DNA of 33,227 nt from Chloroflexota bacterium (GTDB lineage Bacteria; Chloroflexota; Limnocylindria; Limnocylindrales; CSP1-4): positions 7,879-41,105 of the forward strand of contig PMYK01000052.1 in assembly GCA_003171255.1 (NCBI GenBank), given 5' to 3'. The position numbers were made by a program, and so were the translations under genes. The notes under the pieces were generated by a model. That model made no database searches. It saw nothing but the letters and a program-made list of their open reading frames with translations, and had not been told where the DNA came from. Of the stretch, positions 1-8,544 are shown one piece after another. Within the stretch, counting starts at the first letter, position 1; every line of letters starts with the position of its first letter.

Positions 1-128
1 ATGCGCGAGGCGGCGCCCGAGGCCACCAGCGCAATGGCGCTCTCGACCTCGGCAACCTCAGACGCGAGCCGGCTTCGGGTCTCGTCTGGATCGGGTATCG
101 AGGTTGGGCGGGTCGCGTCGCGTTCCAT
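1..128 (-). CDS. N-terminus of an unrecognised protein, cut by the window edge
   Basis: An open frame begins with ATG at 128 and runs off the left edge, so only the first 42 residues are visible. They begin MERDATRPTSIPDPDE and continue as a helical, Arg/Ala/Glu-rich stretch with no motif I recognise. It lies 67 bp downstream of the response regulator on the same strand, so it could be co-transcribed with the two-component pair. The base just before the ATG follows a G-run (GTGGGGGC) that could serve as a weak ribosome site. There is no domain evidence for function, and the call rests on an open frame, an ATG and its position. Confidence 0.4.
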   Translation of the reverse strand, partial: MERDATRPTSIPDPDETRSRLASEVAEVESAIALVASGAASR

Positions 129-195
129 GCCCCCACGATCGTCGCCACCCCCAAGAGGCGGGCCGTGCCTGCGGCGCCGGAACGCTAAACACGGC

Positions 196-918
196 CTAAA
201 CGATCGGCTCCAGGAGCGAGTCGTGGTCGGCGATGCGGTAGCCGATGCCGGGCTCCGTCTCGATGAGGCCATCCAGCGCGGCGGCCGGCACGGCGGCCGA
301 GAGCTTGCGGCGAAGCCGATTGACGTAGACGTGGATGTAGGCGCTCTCGTCGGTGTAGGCCAGGCCCCAGACGGCGCGCAGCAGTCGGGCCTTGGTCAAG
401 ACGCGGCCCTGGTTCGACAGCATGACCTTGAGCAGTTCGTACTCGCGGGGCGTGAGCCGGACGAGTTCGCCCGCGACGTGGACCTCGCGCCGAACGGTAT
501 CGAGCTCGATCGGGCCGAGTCGGAGGCAGCCCTGGGCGTCGGCGTCCGGACCCCCGGCTCGCCGCAGCACGGCTCGGATCCGGGCGTTCAGCTCGTCCGT
601 GGCGAAGGGCTTGGTCAGGTAATCGTCCGCACCCGCTTCGAGGCCCGCGATCTTGTCGCGTTCGTCGCCCCGGGCCGACAGGATGATGATCGGCGTGGTG
701 GCTTCGCTGCGGATGCGCCGGATGACGTCCACGCCGTCGAGGTCGGGCAGCCCGAGGTCGAGCAGGACGAGATCGGCACGATGGGCGTCCCACTGGCGCA
801 TGGCCTCATGAGCGGTCGCCGCCTCGAAAACGGCGTAGCCGCGACGACCCAGGTAGTCGGCCAGAGCGCGACGCGCGGGTTCCTCGTCCTCGACGATCAG
901 GATCACGGGGCCGCTCAC
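196..918 (-). CDS. kdpE: Response regulator, OmpR/KdpE type
   Basis: A 240-residue DNA-binding response regulator of normal family length. The receiver domain (about residues 4-118) shows the acidic pair near residues 10-12, the phospho-acceptor Asp54 in LVLLDLGLPD, and the conserved Lys in YLTKPFA. The C-terminal winged helix (about 135-230) has the OmpR-type motif LTPREYELLKVM and ends in the usual EPGIGYRI hairpin. The start is a GTG whose last two bases overlap the TGA of the upstream kinase (GTGA), so translation is probably coupled. Sequence style is closest to KdpE, which activates the potassium-uptake operon kdpFABC. No kdp structural gene lies in this window, so the regulated target is an inference. 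Confidence 0.85.
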   Translation of the reverse strand: MSGPVILIVEDEEPARRALADYLGRRGYAVFEAATAHEAMRQWDAHRADLVLLDLGLPDLDGVDVIRRIRSEATTPIIILSARGDERDKIAGLEAGADDYLTKPFATDELNARIRAVLRRAGGPDADAQGCLRLGPIELDTVRREVHVAGELVRLTPREYELLKVMLSNQGRVLTKARLLRAVWGLAYTDESAYIHVYVNRLRRKLSAAVPAAALDGLIETEPGIGYRIADHDSLLEPIV

Positions 919-2513
919 GTGGCGGCCCGGGCTTGAGCGGGCGCGGCGCCCGGGTCCAACTCCGGCACACGCACCGTCATCAAGCGCACATCGACCCGCA
1001 GGCCGCCGAGCTCGCTGCGGCCCGCCTCGACCTCGCCGTTCATGGCCCGCGTCAGGCCCTCGACGACCGTCATGCCGATGCCCATGCCGCGTCTCTTGCC
1101 CTCACTCGGCGGCCCGGCCTGATAGAACTTCTCGAAGAGATGCGGCAATGCGGCCTTCGGCACGCCAGACCCGTCGTCCTCGACGCTGACCTGCACGCGC
1201 CCGTCCGGTCGCTCCGAGCCGCGGACGCGGATCGTGTCGCCGCCGTGGCGGATCGCATTCTCGAGAAGGTTGGCCAGCACCTGGCTCAAGTAGAGCTCAT
1301 CGGCAAGGACGGGCGGTAGGGAGTCGGGCAACTCCACCCGGATGTGCTTGCTCGTGGTGGCGCCGGCGCGCCTGACCATCTGCCCCAGCAGATCGTCGAG
1401 ATCGCAGGGTTCGAGCTCCGGCTTGAGGGCACCGCCTTCGATCCGGCTGAGGTCGAGCAGGTTGCGGACGAGCCGGCCCATCCGTTCGGCTTCGGAGTCG
1501 ATCGCCTGGAAGGCCTCCCGCTGGTCCTGCGGCGTCCACGCGACCGATTCGTCGAGCATGCTGCCTGCCGCGGCCCGAATCGTGGCCAGCGGCGTCCGCA
1601 GGTCGTGCGAAACGGAGTCCAGCAGGGCCGTCTTGAGAGCCTCGCTGCGGCGCGCGACCTCGGCGTTGGTGCGCTCCAACGCCGCGCGGTCGCGGACGAT
1701 GGCCTGGCCGAGCTGGTCGGCCGCGGCCGACAGGATGCGCGTCTCCGCCCGGTCCGGCTCGCGTTCGTCGCGGGCCCTGAGCGCCCAAACGGAGCCGAGC
1801 GCCTCGCCCGATGCCTCGACGCGGACGCGGTGGACCGTGGCGCGGTCGGCCTTGCGGCGGACCATGGCCGTTGCCACGTGTACACGGACCCAGCGCGGCG
1901 GCTCGTCGCCGGTCGAACGTTGCAATACGACCTGCCAGGCCGGAATGGGGAGCGGCTCACCTGGAGCCGTGTCGGCGATCGTCTTCTCCTCGGCCGGTGT
2001 CGCTCCCAATCCGAACCAGATGCGGTCCATCGCCGCGGCGGCCGCCAGTCGCTCCAGCACCATCGGCGCCGCCTCCTCCACGGTCCGCGTTTCGGCCAGA
2101 GCCCGACTGATGCCGAAGAGCGCCTGCGCTTCGAGAGCCTGCTGGGCCACCTGGGCCGCGTGTTCAGCCTGGACGGCCACGAGCCGGCCGATCGCGACGG
2201 CCACGGCCAGCAGGAGCAGTAGATTGAGCCACTCCTCGGGGCTGCTGATCGTGAAGGTGTAGAGCGGCTGGACGAAGAAGAAGTCGTAGGCGAGGAATGC
2301 GGCCACGGACGTGGCGACGGCCGGGATGGTGCCCCAGCGCATGCCAACGGCTACGACCGCCAGCAGATAGACCGGCGCGGCGTGGGTGACGCCCAACTGG
2401 TCGAGCAGCGCGATAGCCGCGCTCGCCGCAACCAGCGCGCCCAGAATGGTCGCCGCCATCAGCGTCGTGCGTGTCATGGCGGGTAGTCGGTCGCGGGTTC
2501 GCGCGATTGTCAC
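915..2513 (-). CDS. KdpD-like membrane sensor histidine kinase, short form
   Basis: A 532-residue sensor kinase. The N-terminus has about four hydrophobic segments (residues about 15-110) resembling the DUF4118 membrane module of KdpD, including YDFFFVQPLYTF. A GAF-like region (about 125-270) follows, then the HisKA domain with phospho-acceptor His in SHDLRTPLATIR, and an HATPase domain with N box LLENAIRHGG, G1 EDDGSG and G2 GMGIGMTVVEGL. The large N-terminal KdpD sensor and Usp-like region of full-length KdpD (about 900 residues) is absent. The GTG at 2513 sits about 7 bp after a TACGAT -10-like hexamer (2520-2525), so a leaderless start is possible. An ATG at 2477 is the alternative, and neither has a good Shine-Dalgarno. 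It is translationally coupled to the response regulator downstream. Confidence 0.85.
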   Translation of the reverse strand: MTIARTRDRLPAMTRTTLMAATILGALVAASAAIALLDQLGVTHAAPVYLLAVVAVGMRWGTIPAVATSVAAFLAYDFFFVQPLYTFTISSPEEWLNLLLLLAVAVAIGRLVAVQAEHAAQVAQQALEAQALFGISRALAETRTVEEAAPMVLERLAAAAAMDRIWFGLGATPAEEKTIADTAPGEPLPIPAWQVVLQRSTGDEPPRWVRVHVATAMVRRKADRATVHRVRVEASGEALGSVWALRARDEREPDRAETRILSAAADQLGQAIVRDRAALERTNAEVARRSEALKTALLDSVSHDLRTPLATIRAAAGSMLDESVAWTPQDQREAFQAIDSEAERMGRLVRNLLDLSRIEGGALKPELEPCDLDDLLGQMVRRAGATTSKHIRVELPDSLPPVLADELYLSQVLANLLENAIRHGGDTIRVRGSERPDGRVQVSVEDDGSGVPKAALPHLFEKFYQAGPPSEGKRRGMGIGMTVVEGLTRAMNGEVEAGRSELGGLRVDVRLMTVRVPELDPGAAPAQARAAT

Positions 2514-2533
2514 GATCAGATCGTAGCCCCGCC

Positions 2534-2559
2534 GGACCGCCCTGAAGCCCCTCCGGTCC
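2534..2559 (-). terminator. Weak stem-loop after the FHA gene
   Basis: GGACCG and CGGTCC form a 6-bp stem around a 14-base loop, in the 74-bp gap between the FHA gene stop and the kinase start. No T-run follows. It may end the upstream transcript or be chance in GC-rich DNA. Confidence 0.25.
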
Positions 2560-2587
2560 TACTCTGTTGAGCGGTTGTTGAGGCTCC

Positions 2588-2944
2588 TCAGCCCGCGGGC
2601 GGGTACAGCACCACCTGGCAGCCGCCGATGAGGAGCTCGCCGGAGCGCAGGCCGAGCTCGGCAGCGACCGGCTGGGCCCGGCCGGTGGGGTCGAGGAGCA
2701 TGACCGGGTTGGCGGCGTCGAGGCTGGTCACGAGCCAGCCGGGTCCACTTCGCTCGATCAGGGCGTGGTTGGGGCTGACCTGCGGATCGCTCACGACGAG
2801 GTTCGCCCCGGCGTCGCGCCCGACGATCAGGCGCTGACCGGGTTGGACGGCGAGGGTCGTCGAACGGCCGGCTTCGACGAGGACGAGCGACCCCGGTGCG
2901 AAAGGGCTGGGGCGCGCGCGCCTGGCTCGCCCGAGGAAGTTCAC
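2588..2944 (-). CDS. Small FHA-domain protein
   Basis: A 118-residue protein that is almost entirely one forkhead-associated domain, a phosphothreonine-binding fold. The FHA signature is visible in order: the glycine-arginine strand RLIVGRDAGANLVV, the SPNHALIE motif in the position of the usual S-x-x-H, and a later strand with LDAANPV in place of the common LxSxNGT. The start is GTG at 2944, preceded by AGAGGA at about 7-base spacing. A longer frame in this register runs upstream through the MFS gene but lacks any support. The gene lies 44 bp after the MFS permease stop and is probably co-transcribed with it. FHA proteins usually partner Ser/Thr kinases. None is present here, so the ligand is unknown. 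Confidence 0.75.
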   Translation of the reverse strand: MNFLGRARRARPSPFAPGSLVLVEAGRSTTLAVQPGQRLIVGRDAGANLVVSDPQVSPNHALIERSGPGWLVTSLDAANPVMLLDPTGRAQPVAAELGLRSGELLIGGCQVVLYPPAG

Positions 2945-2988
2945 GCTGGATCCTCTGCCTCCGCGCTGAGTGGCGTCGTTCGACTCGA

Positions 2989-4296
2989 TCAGGTTAGGCC
3001 GCCACCGCCGGCCGTGGGCTCGACCGGAATCGGCGGAGGGCTGATCCAGGACGAGGAGACCTCCGTCCGGAACGTGGCGATCGTGCGGGTCACGGCCGAC
3101 GCGGCGTAGAGCACGGTGTAGGCGGCCCATGCCGCCGGCGGCGCTACGGTCAGGACGGCCGCACAGATGACGGAGCCCGCACCGGCAGCCGCGGCCGTCG
3201 AACCGACGAACCGGCTCTGGCAGTGGACCCGGGAATGCGGCGGAGCAAGGCGATAGAGGCGCTCGTTGGTCGCCAGGCCGCCGGCGTTCCCCGCCCCGTT
3301 GAAGAGCGCCGCCCCGACCAGGAGCAACACCGGCGCGAATGGATTCCACGGTATCGCCGCGGCGCAGCAGAGACCCGCCACGCCTCGAAACAGGAAGCTG
3401 ACCCGCAGCACGCGGCTGGACGAGCCGCCGAGGAGGAACGAGCCGGCCAGCAGCGAGCCCGCCAGAGCACCGGCGGCCCCAACCCCGGAGAGAGCCACGG
3501 CGAACCCGGCCGACATCCCGAGAACTCGGAGCGCATACAGTGACAGGGACGGGATGAGCCCCTGGCCGACGGCCCCAATGACACTCACGGCGGTGAATCG
3601 CCTGAACACCGGCGGCACGTCGTCGTCCCCTACTGGCTGCACCGCCACGAGCACTCGCCCCGGATGAGGCAGCCGCGACACCGCCAGCGGCGTCAGCGTG
3701 GAGGCGATGCCGCTCACGACGAAGAAGGCGAAGTAGGCCCACAGCCCGATTGCCCTCGTCCCGGCGTCGAGGGCGGACCCCGCAGGCAGAAGGAGCACCG
3801 TCGAGAGGGCCATGGCCAGCGCCGTCATCCGCGGGCTGACGAGACGGCGCTCGGCGTCCGGCAGCACCACCGCGGTCCAGAGGCCGATGTTCGAGGCCGA
3901 GAGGATGCCGACCGTCTGGCCGATGGCGACGGTCACCGATATGAGCGCGATGCCAACAAGGCCGTCGATGGCCCCTGAAGCGATACCGGCCACGATCGCC
4001 GCGAGCACGAAGCCGCGGAGCTCGGCGAGGGCCAGGACCAGCGTCAGGCGGCGCAGGTTGCCCTTCAGGCGGCGCAGCATCTGGGGCGCGAAGACCTGCA
4101 GTGCCGTGCCTCCGACCGGAGCCGCGCCGACGACCACGACCAGCGCCGCGGGCGCGCCGAGGAACAACAGGAGCGGTACGAAGAGCGCGTCCGAGGCGTA
4201 TGACGCGGTGAAGGCCTGGCCGATTGCGATCGCCTGAAAGGGGCGGTATTGCGCCGAAGCGAACGCCCGCCAACGTGTGGGCCTGGGCAAATGCAT
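2989..4296 (-). CDS. MFS-type membrane permease
   Basis: A 435-residue polytopic membrane protein with about 11-12 hydrophobic segments and a central hydrophilic loop near residues 215-235, consistent with the two six-helix halves of a major facilitator permease. The classical MFS motif A is not well preserved, so assignment rests on topology, length and the general Gly/Ala-rich helix character. The start is ATG 4296 with only a weak AGGCGG upstream. It is followed 44 bp later by the FHA gene and preceded by a 135-bp gap after the kelch gene, all on one strand. The substrate cannot be read from sequence. A non-MFS multi-spanning protein remains possible. Confidence 0.65.
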   Translation of the reverse strand: MHLPRPTRWRAFASAQYRPFQAIAIGQAFTASYASDALFVPLLLFLGAPAALVVVVGAAPVGGTALQVFAPQMLRRLKGNLRRLTLVLALAELRGFVLAAIVAGIASGAIDGLVGIALISVTVAIGQTVGILSASNIGLWTAVVLPDAERRLVSPRMTALAMALSTVLLLPAGSALDAGTRAIGLWAYFAFFVVSGIASTLTPLAVSRLPHPGRVLVAVQPVGDDDVPPVFRRFTAVSVIGAVGQGLIPSLSLYALRVLGMSAGFAVALSGVGAAGALAGSLLAGSFLLGGSSSRVLRVSFLFRGVAGLCCAAAIPWNPFAPVLLLVGAALFNGAGNAGGLATNERLYRLAPPHSRVHCQSRFVGSTAAAAGAGSVICAAVLTVAPPAAWAAYTVLYAASAVTRTIATFRTEVSSSWISPPPIPVEPTAGGGGLT

Positions 4297-4431
4297 CGCC
4301 GCCTAGAGTACGCCGACTCCGGGTCTCCCGGGGCAGACGCTCCGGGAGGCGCCACGGGGCTGCAAGACTGCGGACCTCCGGACTTCGCCCGGGGGCCCGT
4401 TCCATTTGAGGACCCGAGCCCAGAGTTGAGC

Positions 4432-5817
4432 CTAGCGGGGCGCCGGGGCGAAGATCTCGCAGACCGCGGTCACGTGCGCCGCCAGTGCGTCCAGGGCCCC
4501 ACTCGCCATGAGAACCCGGCCGTCCGGGAGGGCCTGGATGGCCGGCCACATGACCGGCGCAGCCAGGTTGCCCATTGGCTGCCAGAAGCCGGACACCGGG
4601 TCGTACAGTTCGCTGCCGGCCTGCACTTTGTAGGCGGGGTCGTCGCCTCCGGCAGCCAGCACACGGCCGTCGGGCAGCTTGACCAGGCCGAATTCGGCTC
4701 GTCCGTCCGCCATCGACGCCGTGGCCGACCACCTGTCCGTGGCCGGGTCGTAGATCTCTGCTGTCTCGTGGCTGGGATCGGTGTTGCTGGTCGCGTACCA
4801 GCCACCCGCAACGAGGACACGACCGTCGGTCAGGAGCGCCGCGCCGTGAACGTAGCGTGGCGTGGACATCGATGCGGCATGCCGCCACGAGTTCGACTTG
4901 GGGTCGTACAGCTCGGCGGTAGCCGTAACTGATCCCACATCGCCCTGGTAGGTCGTGGCTCCGCCCGTGACGAGGACCCTGCCGTCCGGCAGGAGGGTGG
5001 CGGTGTGGCGGGCTCGCTCCACCTCCATCGGAGCCCCAATCGACCAGGCCCCGGTCTTCGGGTCGAAGACTTCGGTCGATGAGGTAGAGGTCCACCCTGG
5101 TGTGCCCTCGACGCCGCCTCCGGCCGCCAGGACGCGCCCGTCCTGGAGCACCGTCAGGGTGCCCTGGGTCCGAGGCAGATTGAGCCGGCCGGCCGCCACC
5201 CAACTCCCGTTTCCGGGGTAGTAGCGCTCGGCCGTGTCCAGTGGCTGCCCGTTGCGCGAACCGCCGGCCACGAGGACGGAGCCATCGGCCAGCGTCACGG
5301 CCATGGCATACGCGCGGGGCTGAAGCATCGGGGTCGCGGGGCTCCAGCGGTTTGTGGCCGGGTCGAACATCGTGGCCGAGGCGACGGCGTCGAAGCTCGA
5401 TTCGCCGGTGGCCCCGCCGATGACCATGATCCGGCCGTCACGCAGCGACGCGCTGGCGGTTGCCCACAGCGCCTGAGGCAGCGGATCGACCTGGGCCCAG
5501 GTGCCGTTGCCGACGACCAGCTTTGGGGATTGGCCGGCGGCGGCCGAGCCCGAGGATCCCGCTGGCAGCGAGGCCCCCGGTACCGAGCTGGCGCCGAGTC
5601 CGGGGGTGCCTCCAGGAGCGGCGGTCGGGCTGGACTGCGCCCCGGGCGGCGCCGTAGCGACAATCGGGCTTGGGTGCGAGGAATCCAGATACAGAAACGC
5701 AGCGGGCCCCGATGCGACGACCAGCAGCAGGGCCAGGGCGTCGATCAATAGGATGGGGAGGGTGCCGCTCTCGAAAGTGCGCCCGCGGCGACGCGAGACG
5801 GGATCCGGCCGCTCCAC
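4432..5817 (-). CDS. Membrane-anchored kelch-repeat propeller protein
   Basis: A 461-residue protein with a short cytoplasmic Arg-rich N-terminus, one membrane segment (about residues 20-45, LPILLIDALALLLVV), a Pro/Ser/Gly-rich linker (about 48-90) and a C-terminal beta-propeller exposed outside the membrane. Seven copies of a DGR-(V/I)-L-V-A-G-G type strand are visible (for example DGRVLVTGG), most paired with a YDPxTxxW strand, which is the kelch signature and suggests seven blades. The start is GTG 5817 with GAGGG 7 bases upstream, and it lies 10 bp after the stop of the four-TM gene, so the two form an operon. Kelch propellers bind proteins or sugars, and some are galactose-oxidase-like enzymes. 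No catalytic Cys/Tyr pair is evident here, so a binding role is inferred. Confidence 0.82.
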   Translation of the reverse strand: MERPDPVSRRRGRTFESGTLPILLIDALALLLVVASGPAAFLYLDSSHPSPIVATAPPGAQSSPTAAPGGTPGLGASSVPGASLPAGSSGSAAAGQSPKLVVGNGTWAQVDPLPQALWATASASLRDGRIMVIGGATGESSFDAVASATMFDPATNRWSPATPMLQPRAYAMAVTLADGSVLVAGGSRNGQPLDTAERYYPGNGSWVAAGRLNLPRTQGTLTVLQDGRVLAAGGGVEGTPGWTSTSSTEVFDPKTGAWSIGAPMEVERARHTATLLPDGRVLVTGGATTYQGDVGSVTATAELYDPKSNSWRHAASMSTPRYVHGAALLTDGRVLVAGGWYATSNTDPSHETAEIYDPATDRWSATASMADGRAEFGLVKLPDGRVLAAGGDDPAYKVQAGSELYDPVSGFWQPMGNLAAPVMWPAIQALPDGRVLMASGALDALAAHVTAVCEIFAPAPR

Positions 5818-5827
5818 TACGCGGCCC

Positions 5828-6280
5828 TCACTCGCGCCCGAGCACGGCCACGATGCCGCCCGCGACCACGGCCGTGCCGCCCATCAGGCAGGCCACCGCG
5901 GCACCCATCACGCCGCCATGAGTCGCGTGGCCGACGCGGCCGAGCGCGCCCGCGATCGAGAACACGATGACAAGCCCCAGGACCATGAGTTCCATCGAGG
6001 CGGCCGATGCCTGCAGCCGGCGAAGCCCCAGCAGGCCCGCCACGATGACGACCAGCGCCGCCGCGATGGCCGCCGACACTATCGGGGCCATCTGCCCGAA
6101 GCGCTGTACCAGATCCTCCGGTCCCGTCACCGGTGCGAGATCGTGGGCGGCGGCCGGCTGGCCGACGAGGATCGAGGCGACGCCGCCGAGGACCACGACC
6201 GCGCCCCCGACCGAAAAGGCGACTCCGCTGATCCGCGCCGCTCGTGTGTTCGGCGCCCCTGCCCGTCGCTGTGCTGCCAT
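5828..6280 (-). CDS. Small four-helix membrane protein of unknown function
   Basis: A 150-residue protein with four hydrophobic segments, roughly residues 18-40, 67-88, 94-113 and 122-147. The loops are short and the N-terminus basic. No family is recognised. The start is ATG 6280 with GAGGG at 7-base spacing. It is followed after only 10 bp by the membrane-anchored kelch gene, so the pair are likely translated from one message and may act together at the membrane. The next gene upstream on this strand, the HtrA-like protease, is separated by 259 bp that include a strong stem-loop, so transcription probably begins between them. Confidence 0.7.
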   Translation of the reverse strand: MAAQRRAGAPNTRAARISGVAFSVGGAVVVLGGVASILVGQPAAAHDLAPVTGPEDLVQRFGQMAPIVSAAIAAALVVIVAGLLGLRRLQASAASMELMVLGLVIVFSIAGALGRVGHATHGGVMGAAVACLMGGTAVVAGGIVAVLGRE

Positions 6281-6459
6281 TGCGAGCCCTCGATCACGTC
6301 AGATCGCCGGAGGTCCTGGCGAAGCGGTCACCCCCGCAGCCATCGCCACGTTGTGGCGGGCCGGGGCTGACTATACCGCCGGGCAAACGGCGTCACCACG
6401 CCGACGAGCCCTGGCCGCCGGAGGGAGAGTCTTCGTGGCGCCGCGCGGCTCGGGACAAG

Positions 6460-6490
6460 GCTGGAGGCGGCCGAACCGACCGCCTCCAGC
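6460..6490 (-). terminator. Stem-loop terminator after the HtrA-like gene
   Basis: A perfect 11-bp inverted repeat (GCTGGAGGCGG / CCGCCTCCAGC) with a 9-base loop lies 50 bp beyond the protease stop. It is followed on the minus strand by CTTGTCC rather than a clean T-run. Its position between two same-strand genes supports a terminator. Confidence 0.55.
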
Positions 6491-6539
6491 GCGTGATGTC
6501 CCTTGGCCGCTCACCGGGCGTCGCCGGTGGCGGGTCTGA

Positions 6540-7658
6540 TCAGCTTGGCAGCTGGCCTAGGATCACGGATACCGTGACCGTGGTGCCGTCCTGATGCTGG
6601 ACCTTGATCTTCACTGAGTCGCCGGGATGATGCGCTGCGACAGCCTCGATGAGGGTCGCGCTGTCGGGCGTCAGGGTTCCGTCGACAGAGAGGACGAGGT
6701 CGCCGACGACGAGCCCGGCCTTGTCCGCCGGTCCGCCCGACTGGACGAGGACGATGACCGGCCCGTTGGTGCCGTCATTCAGTTGCACGCCCATGTAGGC
6801 GCGGCCGGAGGCGGTCACCTTGCCGCTGGCGATCAGCTGGTCCGCGATCAGCTTGGCGCGGTTGCTGGAGATGGCGAAGCCGATACCTGGGGCGCTGCCG
6901 CCGATCTGCGGATCGGTGGCCTCCAGGGTCGGGATGCCGACGACCTGGCCATTCAGGTCGACCAGGGCGCCGCCGCTGTTGCCGGGGTTGATTGCCGCGC
7001 TGGTCTGGATGGCGTCGGGCAGGGCGTTGCCGGTCGGCTCGCTCACCTGCCGGCCGAGGGCGCTGACGATGCCTTCGGTAACGCTCGCCTGGAGTCCGAG
7101 CGGGTTGCCCATGGCCAGAACGAAGTCACCGACCGAAAGCTGCGACGAGTCGCCAAACGTCGCCGGCGTCAGGCCTGTAGCGGTGACCTTGATCACGGCG
7201 ATGTCGTCGGGAGCGTAGCTGCCGACCAGCGTCGCGGGGTAGGTGTGACCGTTAGACAGGGTGACGGTGAAGGTCGTCGATGTCCCAACGACGTGGGCGT
7301 TGGTGACGATGTCGCCCCGCGAATCGTAGATGATGCCAGAGCCGAGACCAGAGTCGGTCTGGATCTCCACGACCGAGGGGCCGACCTGCTTGATGACGGC
7401 GACCATCTGCTCCTGCAGCGACAGGGCAGACCCATTTGCCGCAGTCAGAGTTGTTGCGGGAGCTGTCGTTGTCGCCGGGAGCACCGCCGGAACGTTGGCC
7501 GCCAGGGTCGGGGTGGCCGAGGCCTGAGCGCCGGCGATCACCCGAGCGATCGTCCCATTGGTAGCGGACGAGGCACAGGCCGCCACTACAACCACCAGGA
7601 CCAGGGACGCGACCGGAGCGGCGATGCGCCGGCCGAGTCGCCGCTTGTCGGACACCAT
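6540..7658 (-). CDS. HtrA/DegP-type serine protease lipoprotein
   Basis: A 372-residue extracytoplasmic protease. Residues 1-28 are a lipoprotein signal ending in V-A-A-C28, so the mature protein should be lipid-anchored outside the membrane. A Thr/Ala-rich linker follows, then a trypsin-like domain with all three catalytic residues visible: His in VTNAHVVG, Asp in APDDIAVIKV, Ser in INPGNSGGAL. A single PDZ domain occupies the C-terminal 95 residues (GRAYMGVQL ... GLVVGDLVLSVDG). The architecture matches one-PDZ HtrA proteins that degrade misfolded envelope proteins. Start ATG 7658 was chosen because AGGAGG sits 6-7 bases upstream and the signal peptide begins right there. An in-frame extension to 7805 has neither feature. 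Confidence 0.92.
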   Translation of the reverse strand: MVSDKRRLGRRIAAPVASLVLVVVVAACASSATNGTIARVIAGAQASATPTLAANVPAVLPATTTAPATTLTAANGSALSLQEQMVAVIKQVGPSVVEIQTDSGLGSGIIYDSRGDIVTNAHVVGTSTTFTVTLSNGHTYPATLVGSYAPDDIAVIKVTATGLTPATFGDSSQLSVGDFVLAMGNPLGLQASVTEGIVSALGRQVSEPTGNALPDAIQTSAAINPGNSGGALVDLNGQVVGIPTLEATDPQIGGSAPGIGFAISSNRAKLIADQLIASGKVTASGRAYMGVQLNDGTNGPVIVLVQSGGPADKAGLVVGDLVLSVDGTLTPDSATLIEAVAAHHPGDSVKIKVQHQDGTTVTVSVILGQLPS

Positions 7659-7819
7659 GAGAAACCTCCTGCGAGCCGCTTCTTCGAAACCTTGCGGATT
7701 CGAACCGAGGCTCATGGTTGGCCTGCGAACTGAAGCGACTCTGAAGCCGGCGAGGTGCGGGTCGGTCGTTGCGATTGGCGACCGATGGCGGCCAAGGGCG
7801 GCCATCGGCGGCCGACGAA

Positions 7820-8401
7820 TCAGCCGATCGTCGGCTCGGTCGCCAGATCGGCCTCGGCGAAGCAGGTCGACTCAAAGACGTAGAGTCGAGTCGACGCGTC
7901 CCGCCAGGCGTCCCCGGGCAGATTCGCCTTGCGGCACACGGCCTCGAGCATCCGGGTCTCGTCCCAGCCCATCTCGGTCGCGACCTGGGGCAGCAGCAGG
8001 GCCCGGCGCAGTCCGCTCTCGACGACGATGCCATGGCGCCCGGCCACGAAGCCGGCTGGATCGGGCAGCTCGACGGGCGGGTCCAGCACCGACACCTCGA
8101 GTTCGAGAGCCGACAGCTCCGCTGCGTCGACGGGCAGGAATCGGGGGTCATCGAGCGCCGCGGCCGCGGCAGCATCTCGGACGTTGATCCAGAGCGGGAC
8201 TTCGAAGCGCAACAGGCCGATGCAACCCCGCAGTTCGCCGCGCTCGTGAATGGTTACAAACGCCGCCGCCAGCTCGATCAGGCCGGCTGAGAGGGGAACC
8301 GTCACGGGACCTGCGGGCACATCACGGCGGATCGCCGCTTCGATCGACCGACGGGCGATGACGAGGAGCTGACGCTGGTCCGACTTGTCGAGCGGCTTCA
8401 C
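7820..8401 (-). CDS. amrA: AmmeMemoRadiSam system protein A (AMMECR1 domain)
   Basis: A 193-residue protein that is essentially one AMMECR1 domain. The core motif is clear: FVTIHERGELRGCIGLLRF, the strand with conserved Leu-Arg-Gly-Cys-Ile-Gly that names the family. Further conserved segments are DPRFLPV, LELEVSVLDPP, GIVVESGLRRALLLPQV and the WDETRMLEAVCRKANLP helix. Start is GTG 8401 with GAGG about 7 bases upstream. It is transcribed away from amrS across a 143-bp shared intergenic region, so the three genes form a divergent locus. AMMECR1, Memo and a radical SAM enzyme co-occur widely in bacteria and archaea. To my knowledge the reaction of the set is not established, so only family membership is claimed. 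Confidence 0.92.
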   Translation of the reverse strand: MKPLDKSDQRQLLVIARRSIEAAIRRDVPAGPVTVPLSAGLIELAAAFVTIHERGELRGCIGLLRFEVPLWINVRDAAAAAALDDPRFLPVDAAELSALELEVSVLDPPVELPDPAGFVAGRHGIVVESGLRRALLLPQVATEMGWDETRMLEAVCRKANLPGDAWRDASTRLYVFESTCFAEADLATEPTIG

Positions 8402-8544
8402 TCTGTGCCTCGTTGCTGGCGGGCTACGAGCCTACGCCGGTGACGGCTTCACGCCAGAGTCCAATGGCGTCTTGTTGGACCGCCTCGTCCGGGGAGGCAC
8501 CTCGGGACGTTCGGCCCTGTGCCCGACTGACTCCGAGGGCGAGC

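Noticed and set aside
1-936. A 311-residue open frame on the plus strand over the response regulator
   Set aside because: It is the mirror of the KdpE-like gene, with no recognisable domain.
4325-4348. Stem-loop CTCCCGG/CCGGGAG between the kelch and MFS genes
   Set aside because: A 7-bp stem with a 10-base loop in very GC-rich DNA, no T-run. It was not strong enough to list as a terminator.
7683-7706. tRNA-like T-loop sequence GGTTCGAATC on the minus strand upstream of the HtrA-like gene
   Set aside because: Neither a matching T-stem nor anticodon and acceptor stems can be formed around it. It is a chance match in the leader of the protease gene.
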